64,000 nt of DNA from Paraburkholderia sacchari (GTDB taxonomy: Bacteria > Pseudomonadota > Gammaproteobacteria > Burkholderiales > Burkholderiaceae): the NCBI RefSeq assembly GCF_000785435.2, contig NZ_JTDB02000013.1:103666-167665 (forward strand). Direction: 5' to 3'. Position 1 is the stretch's first letter. Every line of letters begins with the position of its first letter. The notes below the pieces were generated by a model, which saw nothing but the letters and a program-made list of their open reading frames with translations, did not search any database and was not told the DNA's origin. This document shows positions 24,760-33,503 of the stretch, in pieces. A program made the position numbers and the translations under genes.

Positions 24760-24781
24760 AAGCGCCAACAGCGCTTTTTTT
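24760..24781 (+). terminator. Terminator of the MFS gene
   Basis: Six-base stem AAGCGC / GCGCTT with a CAACA loop, followed by a run of T to 24781. Confidence 0.7.
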
Positions 24782-24859
24782 GCCTGAGCGCGTTTCACCG
24801 GGCGCAGGTATGCTGTTGGCCCCGGGCGTGCGCCCGCAACCCTCAAGGACAGACAAGGC

Positions 24860-25462
24860 ATGACGAAGCACAAACCCGCACCGACAGCCGTGCCCATCCA
24901 CGAACTGATCGCCGGCCGCTGGAGCCCGCGTGCATATTCGAGCGAGCCGGTTTCGCGCGAGACGCTGCACGCCGTGATCGAGGCCGCGCGCTGGGCGCCG
25001 TCCGCCTATAACCTGCAACCGTGGCGCTTCATCGTCTTCGACCGCTCGAACGACGAAGTCGCGTTCAAGCGCGCTTTTTCGACGCTCGTGCCGTTCAACC
25101 AGCAATGGAACGCGCCCGCGCCGATCCTGATCGCGGTGACGGCGCAGACGCTCAACGCGAAGGGTGAAGTGAACCGCACGGCGCAGTACGACGCCGGCGC
25201 GGCGGCCATGTCGCTGGTGCTCCAGGCCCATGCGCTGGGACTGGCCGCGCACCAGATGAGCGGCTTCGACGTGAATGCGTTCCGCAAGGAGTTCGCGCTG
25301 CCGAATGACGTGGAGCCGCTCGCGATCATCTCGATCGGCCATTACGGCGAAACCGAGAAGCTCGACCCAGTGCTGCGCGACCGCGAAAAGGCGGAGCGCA
25401 CGCGCTCGGCGCTGGGCGATATCGCCTACGCGAACGCGTGGAAGCAGCCCTTCAAGCGGTGA
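24860..25462 (+). CDS. Nitroreductase-family flavoprotein
   Basis: 200-residue FMN-binding oxidoreductase. The FMN phosphate region is RWSPRAYSSEPVSRETL with EAARWAPSAYNLQPWRF (about 46-62), the hallmark of the family. Central GAAAMSLVLQAHALGLAAHQMSGFD is split in the family as dimer-interface and flavin-contact helices. The C-terminal ISIGHYGETEKLD is typical of NfnB-like members. The electron acceptor in vivo is unknown. It stands alone between two terminators. Confidence 0.9.
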   Translation: MTKHKPAPTAVPIHELIAGRWSPRAYSSEPVSRETLHAVIEAARWAPSAYNLQPWRFIVFDRSNDEVAFKRAFSTLVPFNQQWNAPAPILIAVTAQTLNAKGEVNRTAQYDAGAAAMSLVLQAHALGLAAHQMSGFDVNAFRKEFALPNDVEPLAIISIGHYGETEKLDPVLRDREKAERTRSALGDIAYANAWKQPFKR

Positions 25463-25534
25463 TGCGGCTCAAGCCCATAGAGCCGGCGACCCCCGCATAG
25501 CAAGGGCGGCAGCAACAACGCAGCAGTGAACGAG

Positions 25535-25561
25535 ACGCGCGGCTCAGCCCGCGCGTTTTTT
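25535..25561 (+). terminator. Terminator of the nitroreductase gene
   Basis: Perfect eight-base stem ACGCGCGG / CCGCGCGT with a six-base loop, followed by six T. Confidence 0.85.
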
Positions 25562-25670
25562 CTTGCGGGGACGCATCACCGCCCTTCGGTTGCCCCGTGC
25601 CGCGCTTTCGTGATACAAAGCCGGTCCTCCCAGCCTTCCTCCTTGTGCGCGCCCGCTGCGCGTCATTGCC

Positions 25671-26933
25671 ATGACCCCGTTTTGCGCAATCGACTTCGGT
25701 ACTTCCAATTCGGCCGTGGCGCTGCCAGGCGCCATGCCCGGCGACGCCATGCGCCTTGCGCCTGTTGAGGGCGCCCACACCACGTTGCCCACCTCGGTGT
25801 TCTTCAATATCGACGAGCACACCCGCGAATTCGGCCGCGCGGCGCTGACGTCCTATATCGACGGTTTCGACGGGCGCCTCATGCGCTCGATGAAGAGCAT
25901 CCTCGGCTCGCCGCTCGCGGAGAGCACGACCGATCTCGGCGACGGCAGCGCAATCCGCTACACGGAAATCATCGCAATCTTTCTGGAGCACCTGAAGCGC
26001 AGCGCCGAGCGTTGTGCGGGGGCGTCCATTACGCGCGCAGTGCTGGGCCGCCCGGTATTTTTCGTCGATGAAGACCCGCGCGCCGACCAGCTCGCTCAGG
26101 ACCAGCTCGAAGCGGCCGCGCGTTCGGTGGGTTTTACGGAGATCGAGTTCCAGTACGAGCCGATTGCGGCGGCGTTCGACTACGAGTCGCGCCTGACTGA
26201 AGAGGGCCTCGTGCTCGTGGCCGACATTGGCGGCGGCACCTCGGACTTTTCTCTCGTGCGCGTCGGCCCGAAGCGCATGGCGCAACTCGAGCGCAAGAGC
26301 GACGTGCTCGCTCACCACGGCGTACACGTCGCCGGCACGGATTTCGACCGCCGCGTGGAACTTGCGACGATCCTGCGCGAGCTTGGCTATCAGGCGCTCG
26401 ACCCGGAAGGCCGCGAGGTGCCTAACCGCGTCTATTTCGATCTCGCGACGTGGCATCTCATCAACACGGTTTATCCGCCCAAGCGCGTGACCGAGCTCAA
26501 GCTCATGCGCCACCTCTATGGCAACAGCGTGCACCACGACCGCTTGATGCGCGTGGTCGAGTGGCGTCTGGGCCATGCGCTGATGGCGCATGCGGAGGAG
26601 GCGAAGATCGGGGTGTCGGCGGGCGGGGAGACGATGATCGATCTGGAGCAGGTGGAAGCCGATCTGCGCCTCGCGTTCGGCGATGCGCAATTGATCGATG
26701 CGGGCCGCGAGGAAACGCGCCGCATCGTGCAGGCCGCGCGCGATACCGTCCAGGCGGCTGGCGTGGTGCCGGGCGCGGTCAACGCGCTCTATTTCACGGG
26801 CGGCTCCACGGGCCTGCTGTTCCTGACCCAGGCGCTCGCCGAGGCTTTCCCGCAGGCGCAGCCCGTGTTCGGCGACCGTCTCGCCAGCGTGGCGACGGGG
26901 CTGGGCATCCACGCGCAGCGCCTGTTCGGCTAA
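25671..26933 (+). CDS. yegD: Hsp70-family protein, YegD-like
   Basis: 420-residue actin/Hsp70 ATPase-fold protein without the C-terminal substrate-binding domain of DnaK, as in the YegD family. Phosphate-1 motif CAIDFGTSNSAVAL lies at residues 5-18, phosphate-2 motif LVADIGGGTSDFSLV around 182-196, and the adenosine motif LYFTGGSTGLLFL near 375. QYEPIAAAFDYES is the connecting element. The substrate is unknown. The gene stands alone and shares a bidirectional terminator with the cold-shock gene on the other strand. Confidence 0.9.
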   Translation: MTPFCAIDFGTSNSAVALPGAMPGDAMRLAPVEGAHTTLPTSVFFNIDEHTREFGRAALTSYIDGFDGRLMRSMKSILGSPLAESTTDLGDGSAIRYTEIIAIFLEHLKRSAERCAGASITRAVLGRPVFFVDEDPRADQLAQDQLEAAARSVGFTEIEFQYEPIAAAFDYESRLTEEGLVLVADIGGGTSDFSLVRVGPKRMAQLERKSDVLAHHGVHVAGTDFDRRVELATILRELGYQALDPEGREVPNRVYFDLATWHLINTVYPPKRVTELKLMRHLYGNSVHHDRLMRVVEWRLGHALMAHAEEAKIGVSAGGETMIDLEQVEADLRLAFGDAQLIDAGREETRRIVQAARDTVQAAGVVPGAVNALYFTGGSTGLLFLTQALAEAFPQAQPVFGDRLASVATGLGIHAQRLFG

Positions 26934-26995
26934 GATGCGCGGTGGCGGCCGGATAGCCGTTGCCCACGAAATTCATCGACAAAACTACAGGCGAC

Positions 26996-27032
26996 AAAAA
27001 ACCCCACTTTCCAGAGGAAGCGTGGGGTTTTT
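26996..27032. terminator. Bidirectional terminator between yegD and the cold-shock gene
   Basis: An 11-base stem AAAAACCCCAC (26997-27007) / GTGGGGTTTTT (27022-27032), with A-run and T-run on opposite sides, fits both converging transcripts. Confidence 0.88.
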
Positions 27033-27089
27033 CGGTAAGCTTGCTGGTCAGGGGCTAGAGGTTGGAGCCCCGACACTCAGAGCGGGTAC

Positions 27090-27293
27090 TTAGACCGGCT
27101 TGATGTTTGCAGCTTGCTTGCCCTTCGGGCCCGTACGGACTTCGAATTGAACCTTTTGGTTCTCTTGCAGCGTCTTGAAGCCGTCAACCTTGATTTCCGA
27201 GAAGTGCGCGAACAGATCTTCGCCACCGCCGTCCGGCGTGATAAAGCCAAAGCCCTTAGCGTCATTGAACCACTTGACGGTACCGGTTTCCAT
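27090..27293 (-). CDS. cspA: Cold-shock protein, CspA family
   Basis: 67-residue single cold-shock domain (OB fold) that binds single-stranded RNA or DNA as a chaperone. RNP1 motif KGFGFITP and RNP2 motif DLFAHFSEI are both visible, and the start METGTVKWFNDAKGFGF is standard. AGGAAA precedes the ATG. A predicted promoter at 27437-27465 gives a leader of about 137 bases, and a terminator lies downstream. Which of several Csp paralogues this is cannot be told; not all are cold-induced. Confidence 0.95.
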   Translation of the reverse strand: METGTVKWFNDAKGFGFITPDGGGEDLFAHFSEIKVDGFKTLQENQKVQFEVRTGPKGKQAANIKPV

Positions 27294-27724
27294 AATACTT
27301 TCCTAAAAATGAATGAAGGCCGAAGCCAAAGAGGTGCACGAAAATCAAGGAAGGGGTATGGGACCAGCCGGAGTACCGTTGATGGGCGAACTACGAAAGA
27401 CCTATTCACACTCGCCGCTTGAAATCCTGCTCGGACTTTATACGGCTAATTGGCAGCAAGGTCAACCAGGGTCCTGGCTAATTCGACATATTTTTACGCC
27501 GGGGTCGAAGCAAAGCCTTACAAAGCTTGCTAAGTGACTGTTTTTTTTGTAGTGCCGTAGCGATTTCCGAGGCGTTTTTTTGGTGCAACCGTTAAACTAC
27601 GCGCCGCGAATAGGTTGCGCTTCAGGGTGCAATCCATTCGTACGCAGGTGCGACCGCTGTCGGAACCCGCCCGCACAACAGACGGGGCAAGCGGCGTCGA
27701 ACTGCTCTTGAAACAGGAGAAGAC
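27294..27724. other. Divergent intergenic region with the long csp leader
   Basis: 431 bases without a credible gene. The 27294-27430 part is the predicted 5' leader of the cold-shock mRNA on the minus strand. The remainder, with T-runs near 27541-27548 and 27575-27581, lies upstream of the APC permease. AACAGGAGAAG directly before 27725 is the permease's ribosome-binding site. Confidence 0.6.
27437..27465 (-). promoter_or_regulatory. Predicted sigma-70 promoter of the cold-shock gene
   Basis: On the minus strand TTGACC (27465-27460), a 17-base spacer and TATAAA (27442-27437). The expected start is near 27430. Confidence 0.7.
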
Positions 27725-29320
27725 GTGAAAAGTTCAATTCAACGGAACATCGGCCCGTTCGCGCTGATGTTCACCGGCCTCGGGTCGATTATCGGTTCGG
27801 GCTGGCTGTTCGGCGCGTGGAAGGCAGCCAAGATTGCCGGTCCCGCAGCCATTTGCGCCTGGATCATTGGCGCCGTGGTCATTCTGGCGATTGCGCTCAC
27901 CTACGCCGAACTCGGCGCGATGTTCCCCGAGTCGGGCGGCATGGTCCGCTACGCACGCTACTCGCACGGCGCGCTCGTAGGCTTTATCAGCGCATGGGCC
28001 AACTGGATCGCCATCGTTTCGGTGATTCCGATCGAAGCCGAAGCCTCGATTCAATACATGAGCACCTGGCCCTATCCATGGGCGCATGCGCTGTTCGTGA
28101 ATGGTGAGCTAACCCATTCAGGGCTCTTCCTCTCCGCGCTGCTCGTGATCATTTACTTCATGCTCAATTACTGGGGCGTGAAGCTTTTCGCGCGCGCCAA
28201 TAGCGCGATCACGATCTTCAAGTTCATCATTCCCGGTCTCACGATCGCGGGCCTGATGGCTGCCGGCTTCCACCACGAGAACTTCGGCCAGTCGACCGAC
28301 TTCGCGCCTTATGGCTGGTCGGCGGTGTTCACGGCCGTGGCAACCAGCGGCATCGTGTTCGCGTTCAACGGCTTCCAGAGCCCGATCAACCTCGCCGGTG
28401 AAGCACGCAACCCTGCGAAGAGCGTGCCGTTCGCGGTGATCGGCTCGATTCTCTGTGCGCTCGTGATCTACGTGCTGCTGCAAGTTGCGTACATCGGCGC
28501 GGTCAGCCCGGACGACGTGATGAAGGGCTGGAACACGTTCAACTTCAAGTCGCCGTTCGCTGAACTCGCGATCGCGCTGAACCTGAACTGGCTCGCGATC
28601 CTGCTCTACGTGGACGCGTTCGTGAGCCCGAGCGGCACCGGCACGACCTATATGGCCACGACCTCGCGCATGATCTACGCGATGGAGCGCAACGGCACGA
28701 TGCCCAAGATGTTCGGCGATGTGCACCCGTTCTACGGCGTGCCGCGCCAGGCAATGTGGTTCAACCTGCTCGTCTCGTTCATCTTCATGTTCTTCTTCCG
28801 CGGCTGGAGTTCGCTCGCGGCGGTGATCTCGGTGGCGACCGTCATTTCGTACCTCACCGGCCCGATCGCGCTGATGGCGCTCAAGCGCGCCGCGCCGGAC
28901 CTCCAGCGTCCGCTCTCCGTGCCGTTCATGAAGGTCATCGCGCCGTTCGCGTTCGTCTGCGCGTCGATGATCCTGTACTGGGCGAAGTGGCCGCTGACCG
29001 GCGAAATCATCCTGCTGATGATCGTCGCGCTGCCGGTGTACTTCTACTATCAGGGCAAGACGGGCTTCGACGGCTGGGGCCAGGATCTGAAGGCCGCATG
29101 GTGGCTGTGCGGATACCTGCCGGCGATGGCCGTCCTGTCGCTGATCGGCAGCAAGCAGTTCGGCGGCCTCAATATCCTGCCCTACGGCTGGGACATGCTG
29201 GTGGTCGCGATCATCTCGCTCGGCTTTTACTACTGGGGCGTGAACTCGGGTTATCGCACGCCGTACCTGAAGGAACGTGACGAGCACGATGAAGTGCTCG
29301 AGGGCATCGGCGCGCACTAA
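27725..29320 (+). CDS. APC-superfamily amino acid permease
   Basis: 531-residue inner-membrane transporter with about twelve to fourteen hydrophobic helices. The conserved unwound region of helix 1 reads LGSIIGSGWLFG (about 20-31); AELGAMFPESGGMVRYARYSHG follows as the helix 2-3 signature of the family, here cited in parts AELGAMFPESGG and RYARYSHG. FNGFQSPINLAGEARNPAKS is the helix 6-7 element. The substrate is unknown; amino acids are expected from the family. The start is GTG 27725, five bases after AGGAGA. A strong terminator follows. Confidence 0.9.
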   Translation: MKSSIQRNIGPFALMFTGLGSIIGSGWLFGAWKAAKIAGPAAICAWIIGAVVILAIALTYAELGAMFPESGGMVRYARYSHGALVGFISAWANWIAIVSVIPIEAEASIQYMSTWPYPWAHALFVNGELTHSGLFLSALLVIIYFMLNYWGVKLFARANSAITIFKFIIPGLTIAGLMAAGFHHENFGQSTDFAPYGWSAVFTAVATSGIVFAFNGFQSPINLAGEARNPAKSVPFAVIGSILCALVIYVLLQVAYIGAVSPDDVMKGWNTFNFKSPFAELAIALNLNWLAILLYVDAFVSPSGTGTTYMATTSRMIYAMERNGTMPKMFGDVHPFYGVPRQAMWFNLLVSFIFMFFFRGWSSLAAVISVATVISYLTGPIALMALKRAAPDLQRPLSVPFMKVIAPFAFVCASMILYWAKWPLTGEIILLMIVALPVYFYYQGKTGFDGWGQDLKAAWWLCGYLPAMAVLSLIGSKQFGGLNILPYGWDMLVVAIISLGFYYWGVNSGYRTPYLKERDEHDEVLEGIGAH

Positions 29321-29346
29321 GCGTATTGCGCGATGCAAGACCCACA

Positions 29347-29380
29347 CAAGGCCCGCCTGAAGCGATTCAGGCGGGCCTTG
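29347..29380 (+). terminator. Terminator of the APC permease gene
   Basis: Perfect 15-base stem (29347-29361 with 29366-29380) with a GCGA loop. A T-poor tail (TTGTTGCTT) follows; the stem is strong enough to be convincing. Confidence 0.85.
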
Positions 29381-29404
29381 TTGCTTGATGCGGCGGCGTT
29401 GGCG

Positions 29405-30199
29405 TTACTGGACGGCCGATCCGAATACGTAGTTCGTCATCGCGAGCGCGCGCTGGTAGGTGCCGAGCGACTGGACACCCAGTGTGTAGTCGTCATCGGC
29501 GGCGCCGAGCGCGGCGAAGACCGGCAGCAGATGCTCGTCGGTCGGGTGCATGAGCACCGCGTGCGGCGCCTGATTGCGGTAATCGAGCAGGGCGTCGATA
29601 TCGCGCGCGGCGAGCCGTGCTTCGAACCAGTCCGTGAATTCGGTCACGCGCGGGTCGGCGTCTTCGGGGCGCGCCGAGAAGTCCGCGGCACGCAGGTTGT
29701 GCGTGATCTGGCCCGAGCCGATCACCATCACGCCTTCCTCGCGCAGTTCCCGCAGCGCGCGGCCGAGCGCGAAGTGGTGAGCGGCGTCGGCGTGCGGCTG
29801 GATCGAGAGCTGTGCGACGGGCACGTCGGCATCGGGAAACATCAGCAACATGGGCACCCATGCGCCGTGATCGAGGCCGTGCGCCTCTTCATCCACGGCG
29901 ACGCCCCGCGCGCGCAGCAACGCCGCCGCGTGCTGCGCGGTCTCGGGCGCGCCGGGCGCGGGGTACTGGATCTCGTAGAGCGCACGCGGGAAGCCATAGA
30001 AGTCGTGGATGGTTTCGGGCCGCTTAGCCGTACTCACGGCTGGCTTGAGCGTATTCCAGTGCGCGGAGAGCATCAGCACGGACTTCGGACGCGGCAGATG
30101 CTGCGCGAGCGTCGTAAAGCCGCCGGACGGCAGCGACGGGTCGATCGGCAGCGTGGGCGCGCCGTGCGAGAGAAACAGGGTAGGCGTACGGGTGGTCAT
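29405..30199 (-). CDS. ygiD: Class III extradiol ring-cleavage dioxygenase, YgiD-like
   Basis: 264-residue metal-dependent dioxygenase of the LigB / DOPA 4,5-dioxygenase family. Metal-ligand histidines are in TLFLSHGAPTLP, MLSAHWNTLKP and GLDHGAWVPMLLMFPD; GSGQITHNLR carries another active-site histidine. E. coli YgiD opens the ring of L-DOPA; the natural substrate here is unknown. The gene is single, converges with the permease and is 24 bases from that gene's terminator. Confidence 0.88.
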   Translation of the reverse strand: MTTRTPTLFLSHGAPTLPIDPSLPSGGFTTLAQHLPRPKSVLMLSAHWNTLKPAVSTAKRPETIHDFYGFPRALYEIQYPAPGAPETAQHAAALLRARGVAVDEEAHGLDHGAWVPMLLMFPDADVPVAQLSIQPHADAAHHFALGRALRELREEGVMVIGSGQITHNLRAADFSARPEDADPRVTEFTDWFEARLAARDIDALLDYRNQAPHAVLMHPTDEHLLPVFAALGAADDDYTLGVQSLGTYQRALAMTNYVFGSAVQ

Positions 30200-30332
30200 G
30201 ATCGCAAGCCGCGAGAGGCGGCCAGAAAGTGTCGAATTGCGATCAATATAGGCCTCAACCCGTGCGAATTAAACGGGGTGAAAGGGATTTGATTGTGTCG
30301 TCGATGTTGATAATCGACGGGCTGAGCGAAAG

Positions 30333-30947
30333 TCAGTCCGCGGCGCCGCGCAAGCCGGGCCAGGCGGGCGAGAGCGCGGGGCCCAGCGCGAACAGATCGA
30401 GCACGCGCGCGACCGTGTGATCGACCATTTCGTCGATGCTGGCGGGCTGGTTGTAGAACGCCGGCAGCGGCGGAAAGATCACGCCGCCCATCTCGGTCAC
30501 GGCGGTCATGTTGCGCAGATGCGCGAGATTGAGCGGCGTCTCGCGCACGAGCAGCACGAGGCGGCGGCGCTCCTTGAGCGTAACGTCGGCCGCGCGGGCG
30601 ATCAGATTATCGGAGAGGCCGTGCGCGATGCTCGCGAGCGTCTTCATCGAGCACGGCGCGACGATCATGCCGTCGGTCGCGAACGAGCCCGAGGCAATCG
30701 TGGCGCCCACGTCGCGCACCGAATGCACGACATCGGCGCGAGCGTGGAGGTCGTCTTTCGTGAGCTGCAGCTCGTGCTGGATGTTGAGCCAGCCGGCCGA
30801 CGAGATCAGCAGATGCGTTTGCACGCCGCCAAGGCGGCGCAGCGTGTCGAGCATGCGCACGCCATAGATCGCGCCCGTGGCGCCCGTGATCGCGATGATC
30901 AGGCGGCGGGAGGGCGGGGCGATAGACGGAACAGGCGTGGGGTTCAC
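30333..30947 (-). CDS. ubiX: Flavin prenyltransferase UbiX
   Basis: Prenylates FMN to make the cofactor of the UbiD decarboxylase in ubiquinone synthesis. Flavin-binding N-terminus LIIAITGATGAIYGVRML, then DGMIVAPCSMKTLASIAHGL with the SMKT loop, RRLVLLVRETPLN and LHLRNM-like segments. The start is uncertain: GTG 30947 gives 204 residues, close to family length, but has no clear ribosome-binding site; the frame stays open to a TTG at 31025, and the extra part is Arg/Ala/Phe-rich. Last gene of the hemA-prfA-prmC-grxD-ubiX run. Confidence 0.9.
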   Translation of the reverse strand: MNPTPVPSIAPPSRRLIIAITGATGAIYGVRMLDTLRRLGGVQTHLLISSAGWLNIQHELQLTKDDLHARADVVHSVRDVGATIASGSFATDGMIVAPCSMKTLASIAHGLSDNLIARAADVTLKERRRLVLLVRETPLNLAHLRNMTAVTEMGGVIFPPLPAFYNQPASIDEMVDHTVARVLDLFALGPALSPAWPGLRGAAD

Positions 30948-31031
30948 GAAAGGCGGGGCGCGAGAAAACGCGAAGGCGGGGGCAAAGCGAAGGCGGCGGG
31001 CGTGAGCCGCGCCGCTTCGCTTCAAATTGCT

Positions 31032-31343
31032 TTACGCCGCGGTGAACAATTGCTGCAGTTCGCCGTTCTGGTACATCTCCATCATGATGTCCGAACCGCC
31101 GATGAATTCGCCCTTCACATAAAGCTGCGGAATGGTCGGCCAGTTCGAGAATTCCTTAATGCCCTGGCGGACTTCGTCGTCCTCGAGCACGTTGACGGTC
31201 TTGAACTGCTCGACGCCGCAGGCTTTCAGGATCTGCACTGCGCGGCCGGAGAAACCGCACATCGGAAACTGCGCGTTGCCCTTCATGAAAAGGACGACGG
31301 CGTTTTCGTCGACGATCTGCTTGATGCGCTGTTGGGTGTCCAT
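31032..31343 (-). CDS. grxD: Monothiol glutaredoxin GrxD
   Basis: 103-residue CGFS-type glutaredoxin that carries or senses Fe-S clusters, usually with BolA proteins. Active site FPMCGFSGRA with Cys29; glutathione and cluster-contact segments WPTIPQLYVKGEFIGGSDI. The ATG at 31343 gives the standard length; in-frame codons upstream are unlike the family. It follows prmC after 98 bases and precedes ubiX. Confidence 0.95.
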   Translation of the reverse strand: MDTQQRIKQIVDENAVVLFMKGNAQFPMCGFSGRAVQILKACGVEQFKTVNVLEDDEVRQGIKEFSNWPTIPQLYVKGEFIGGSDIMMEMYQNGELQQLFTAA

Positions 31344-31441
31344 GTCTGACCTTGGGATAAATGGATGCTGAAAACAATGAGTGCAGAACGAAATGATAGC
31401 GGATTTCGCCTGCGCGGGCCGGGCATGCCCTGGCGGAGCGG

Positions 31442-32290
31442 CTAGTTCACCAGGCGGCCGCCGCTGATGCGTTCGATGCCGGCCAGATCCGTTTTGGAGC
31501 GGACATCGGCGAAATGTTGCGCGTCGAGCAACGCACGTACTGCAGCCGCCTGGTCGTAGCCGTGCTCCATCCAGAGCGCGCCGCCCGGCGCGAGGTACGC
31601 CGGAGCGCCGGCGACGATCGCGCGCAGCGCCGTGAGGCCGTCGGCTCCGTCGGTGAGGGCGCCGCGCGGCTCGAAGCGCAGATCGCCTTGCGCGAGATGC
31701 GGGTCGCCGCTCGCGATATAGGGCGGATTGCTCACGATGACGTCGAAGCGCAACGCGGGATCGAGCGCGTCGTACCAGCTGGCGGCCACGAAGCTGAGCG
31801 CGCCGCCGGGGCGCCTGGCGTCGAGCAGCTTCGCGGCGTTGCGTGCGGCCACTTCGAGCGCGGCCTGCGAGCGGTCGACGGCCCACACGCGCGCGTCGGG
31901 CCGCGCCGAGGCGATGGCCACCGCGATGGCGCCGCTGCCCGTGCCCAGATCGAGCACACGCGGCTGCGCGCGACCCTCCATGGCGGCCAGGGCCGTTTCC
32001 ACGAGCAGCTCAGTTTCGGGGCGCGGAATCAGCACGTCGGGCGTGACGTCGAAGTCGAGCCCGTAGAACTCGCGCGCGCCCACGAGTTGCGCGATGGGCT
32101 CGCCCTGCACGCGGCGCGCTTCGAGGGCGCGATAAGCGTCGATTCGGGCGGCTTCGAGGGGATGGTCGCCGCGCGTGATCAGCTCGGTGCGGCGCCAGCC
32201 GAGCACGTGCATGAGCAGGACGCGCGCCTCGAGCGCGGGTAACGGCGAGGCGCGCAGCAGGGTATCGGCGGTGGCTATCGGTTCGCTCAC
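31442..32290 (-). CDS. prmC: Release factor glutamine methyltransferase PrmC
   Basis: Methylates the glutamine of the GGQ motif in peptide-chain release factors. An N-terminal helical domain (about 1-75, LEARVLLMHVLGWRRTEL) is followed by the Rossmann core with RVLDLGTGSGAIAVAIA (motif I) and VIVSNPPYIAS (catalytic NPPY). A GTG at 32290 (VSEPIATADT) gives 282 residues; no ATG fits and there is no strong ribosome-binding site. It starts 23 bases after prfA, which encodes its substrate. Confidence 0.93.
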   Translation of the reverse strand: MSEPIATADTLLRASPLPALEARVLLMHVLGWRRTELITRGDHPLEAARIDAYRALEARRVQGEPIAQLVGAREFYGLDFDVTPDVLIPRPETELLVETALAAMEGRAQPRVLDLGTGSGAIAVAIASARPDARVWAVDRSQAALEVAARNAAKLLDARRPGGALSFVAASWYDALDPALRFDVIVSNPPYIASGDPHLAQGDLRFEPRGALTDGADGLTALRAIVAGAPAYLAPGGALWMEHGYDQAAAVRALLDAQHFADVRSKTDLAGIERISGGRLVN

Positions 32291-32313
32291 GTTCGGGTCG
32301 TGCTGGGTTGCGC

Positions 32314-33396
32314 TCAATCGGCGTCGCCGAGCGAGGCCAGCTGCTCGGCCTGATGCTCGGAAACCAGCGCGCCGATCAGCTCGTCGAGATCGCCGTCCAT
32401 GATCGCTTCGAGGCGATAGAGCGTCAGGTTGATGCGGTGATCGGTGAGACGTCCTTGCGGGAAGTTGTAGGTGCGGATGCGCTCCGAGCGGTCGCCCGAG
32501 CCCACGAGGCTCTTGCGCGTGGCCGCTTCCTTCGCGTGCTGCTCCTGGTACTGCTTGTCCTTGATGCGCGCCGCGAGCACCTTGAGCGCGCGGTCCTTGT
32601 TCTTGTGCTGCGAGCGGTCGTCCTGGCACTCGACCACGATGCCGGTCGGCAAGTGCGTCACGCGCACGGCCGAATCGGTCTTGTTAATGTGCTGACCGCC
32701 CGCGCCCGAGGCGCGGAACGTGTCGATGCGCAGATCGGCGGGATTGATCTCGACCTCGCCGATCTCGTCGGCTTCGGGCATCACCGCGACCGTGCACGCC
32801 GAGGTATGGATGCGGCCCTGCGTTTCGGTGGCCGGCACGCGCTGCACGCGATGGCCGCCCGACTCGAATTTGAGCTTCGAATACGCGGCCTCGCCCGCGA
32901 TGCGCACGATCACTTCCTTGTAGCCGCCGAGGTCCGACTCGCTCGCGGACATCATCTCGATCTGCCAGCGGTTGCGTTCCGCGTAGCGCAGGTACATGCG
33001 CAGCAGGTCGCCCGCGAACAGCGCCGACTCGTCGCCGCCCGTGCCTGCGCGGATTTCGAGGAACACGTTGCGGTCGTCGTTGGGGTCCTTGGGCAGCAGC
33101 ATCATCTGCAGCTCGTGCTGCAACCGGGCCATGCGCTCGCGTGCGGCTTTCACTTCATCTTCGGCGAAGTCGCGCATCGACGCATCGGCGAGCAGTTCTT
33201 TTGCTGCCGCTTCGTCGGCGAGCGCCGCCCGCCACTGGGCGTAATGTTCGACCACCGGCCCCAATTCCGCGTGCTCGCGTGTGAGCTTGCGGTACTGGTC
33301 GCGGTTCGACGTCACGTCAGGGCGGCTCAACAGGTCGTTCAGCTCGGCCAGGCGGGTAGTCAGCTGGTCGAGCTTCGATTGCATGCTCGTTTTCAT
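32314..33396 (-). CDS. prfA: Peptide chain release factor 1
   Basis: Recognises UAA and UAG stop codons and triggers peptide release. Stop-codon-recognition tripeptide PAT at 188-190 in VQRVPATETQGRIHTS, and the catalytic GGQ at 233-235 in RASGAGGQHINKTD. Domain order and the 360-residue length match E. coli RF1. Gln235 should be methylated by the PrmC encoded next. hemA lies 107 bases upstream, the widespread hemA-prfA pairing. Confidence 0.97.
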   Translation of the reverse strand: MKTSMQSKLDQLTTRLAELNDLLSRPDVTSNRDQYRKLTREHAELGPVVEHYAQWRAALADEAAAKELLADASMRDFAEDEVKAARERMARLQHELQMMLLPKDPNDDRNVFLEIRAGTGGDESALFAGDLLRMYLRYAERNRWQIEMMSASESDLGGYKEVIVRIAGEAAYSKLKFESGGHRVQRVPATETQGRIHTSACTVAVMPEADEIGEVEINPADLRIDTFRASGAGGQHINKTDSAVRVTHLPTGIVVECQDDRSQHKNKDRALKVLAARIKDKQYQEQHAKEAATRKSLVGSGDRSERIRTYNFPQGRLTDHRINLTLYRLEAIMDGDLDELIGALVSEHQAEQLASLGDAD

Positions 33397-33503
33397 CGGG
33401 CGGTGCGGAGCGGGCTCCGGAAAGGACTGCGGGAAAGGGGCGGCGGGCTGGGAACCCAGGTTTCAGGTTGCACGTGCCAAGGCGCGGCGGGCGGCGAGAG
33501 CCG

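Noticed and set aside
23275..24897. A 540-codon minus-strand frame opposite the MFS gene
   Set aside because: Arg/His/Ala-rich composition, no family, and it runs through the TetR operator region; it is a mirror of the transporter's codon use.
25452..26912. A 486-codon minus-strand frame opposite yegD
   Set aside because: No recognisable domain; yegD shows all three Hsp70 ATPase motifs on the other strand.
31344..31886. Upstream extension of the grxD frame
   Set aside because: The extra 180 codons are antisense or shifted relative to prmC and Arg-rich; the ATG at 31343 gives exactly the normal glutaredoxin.
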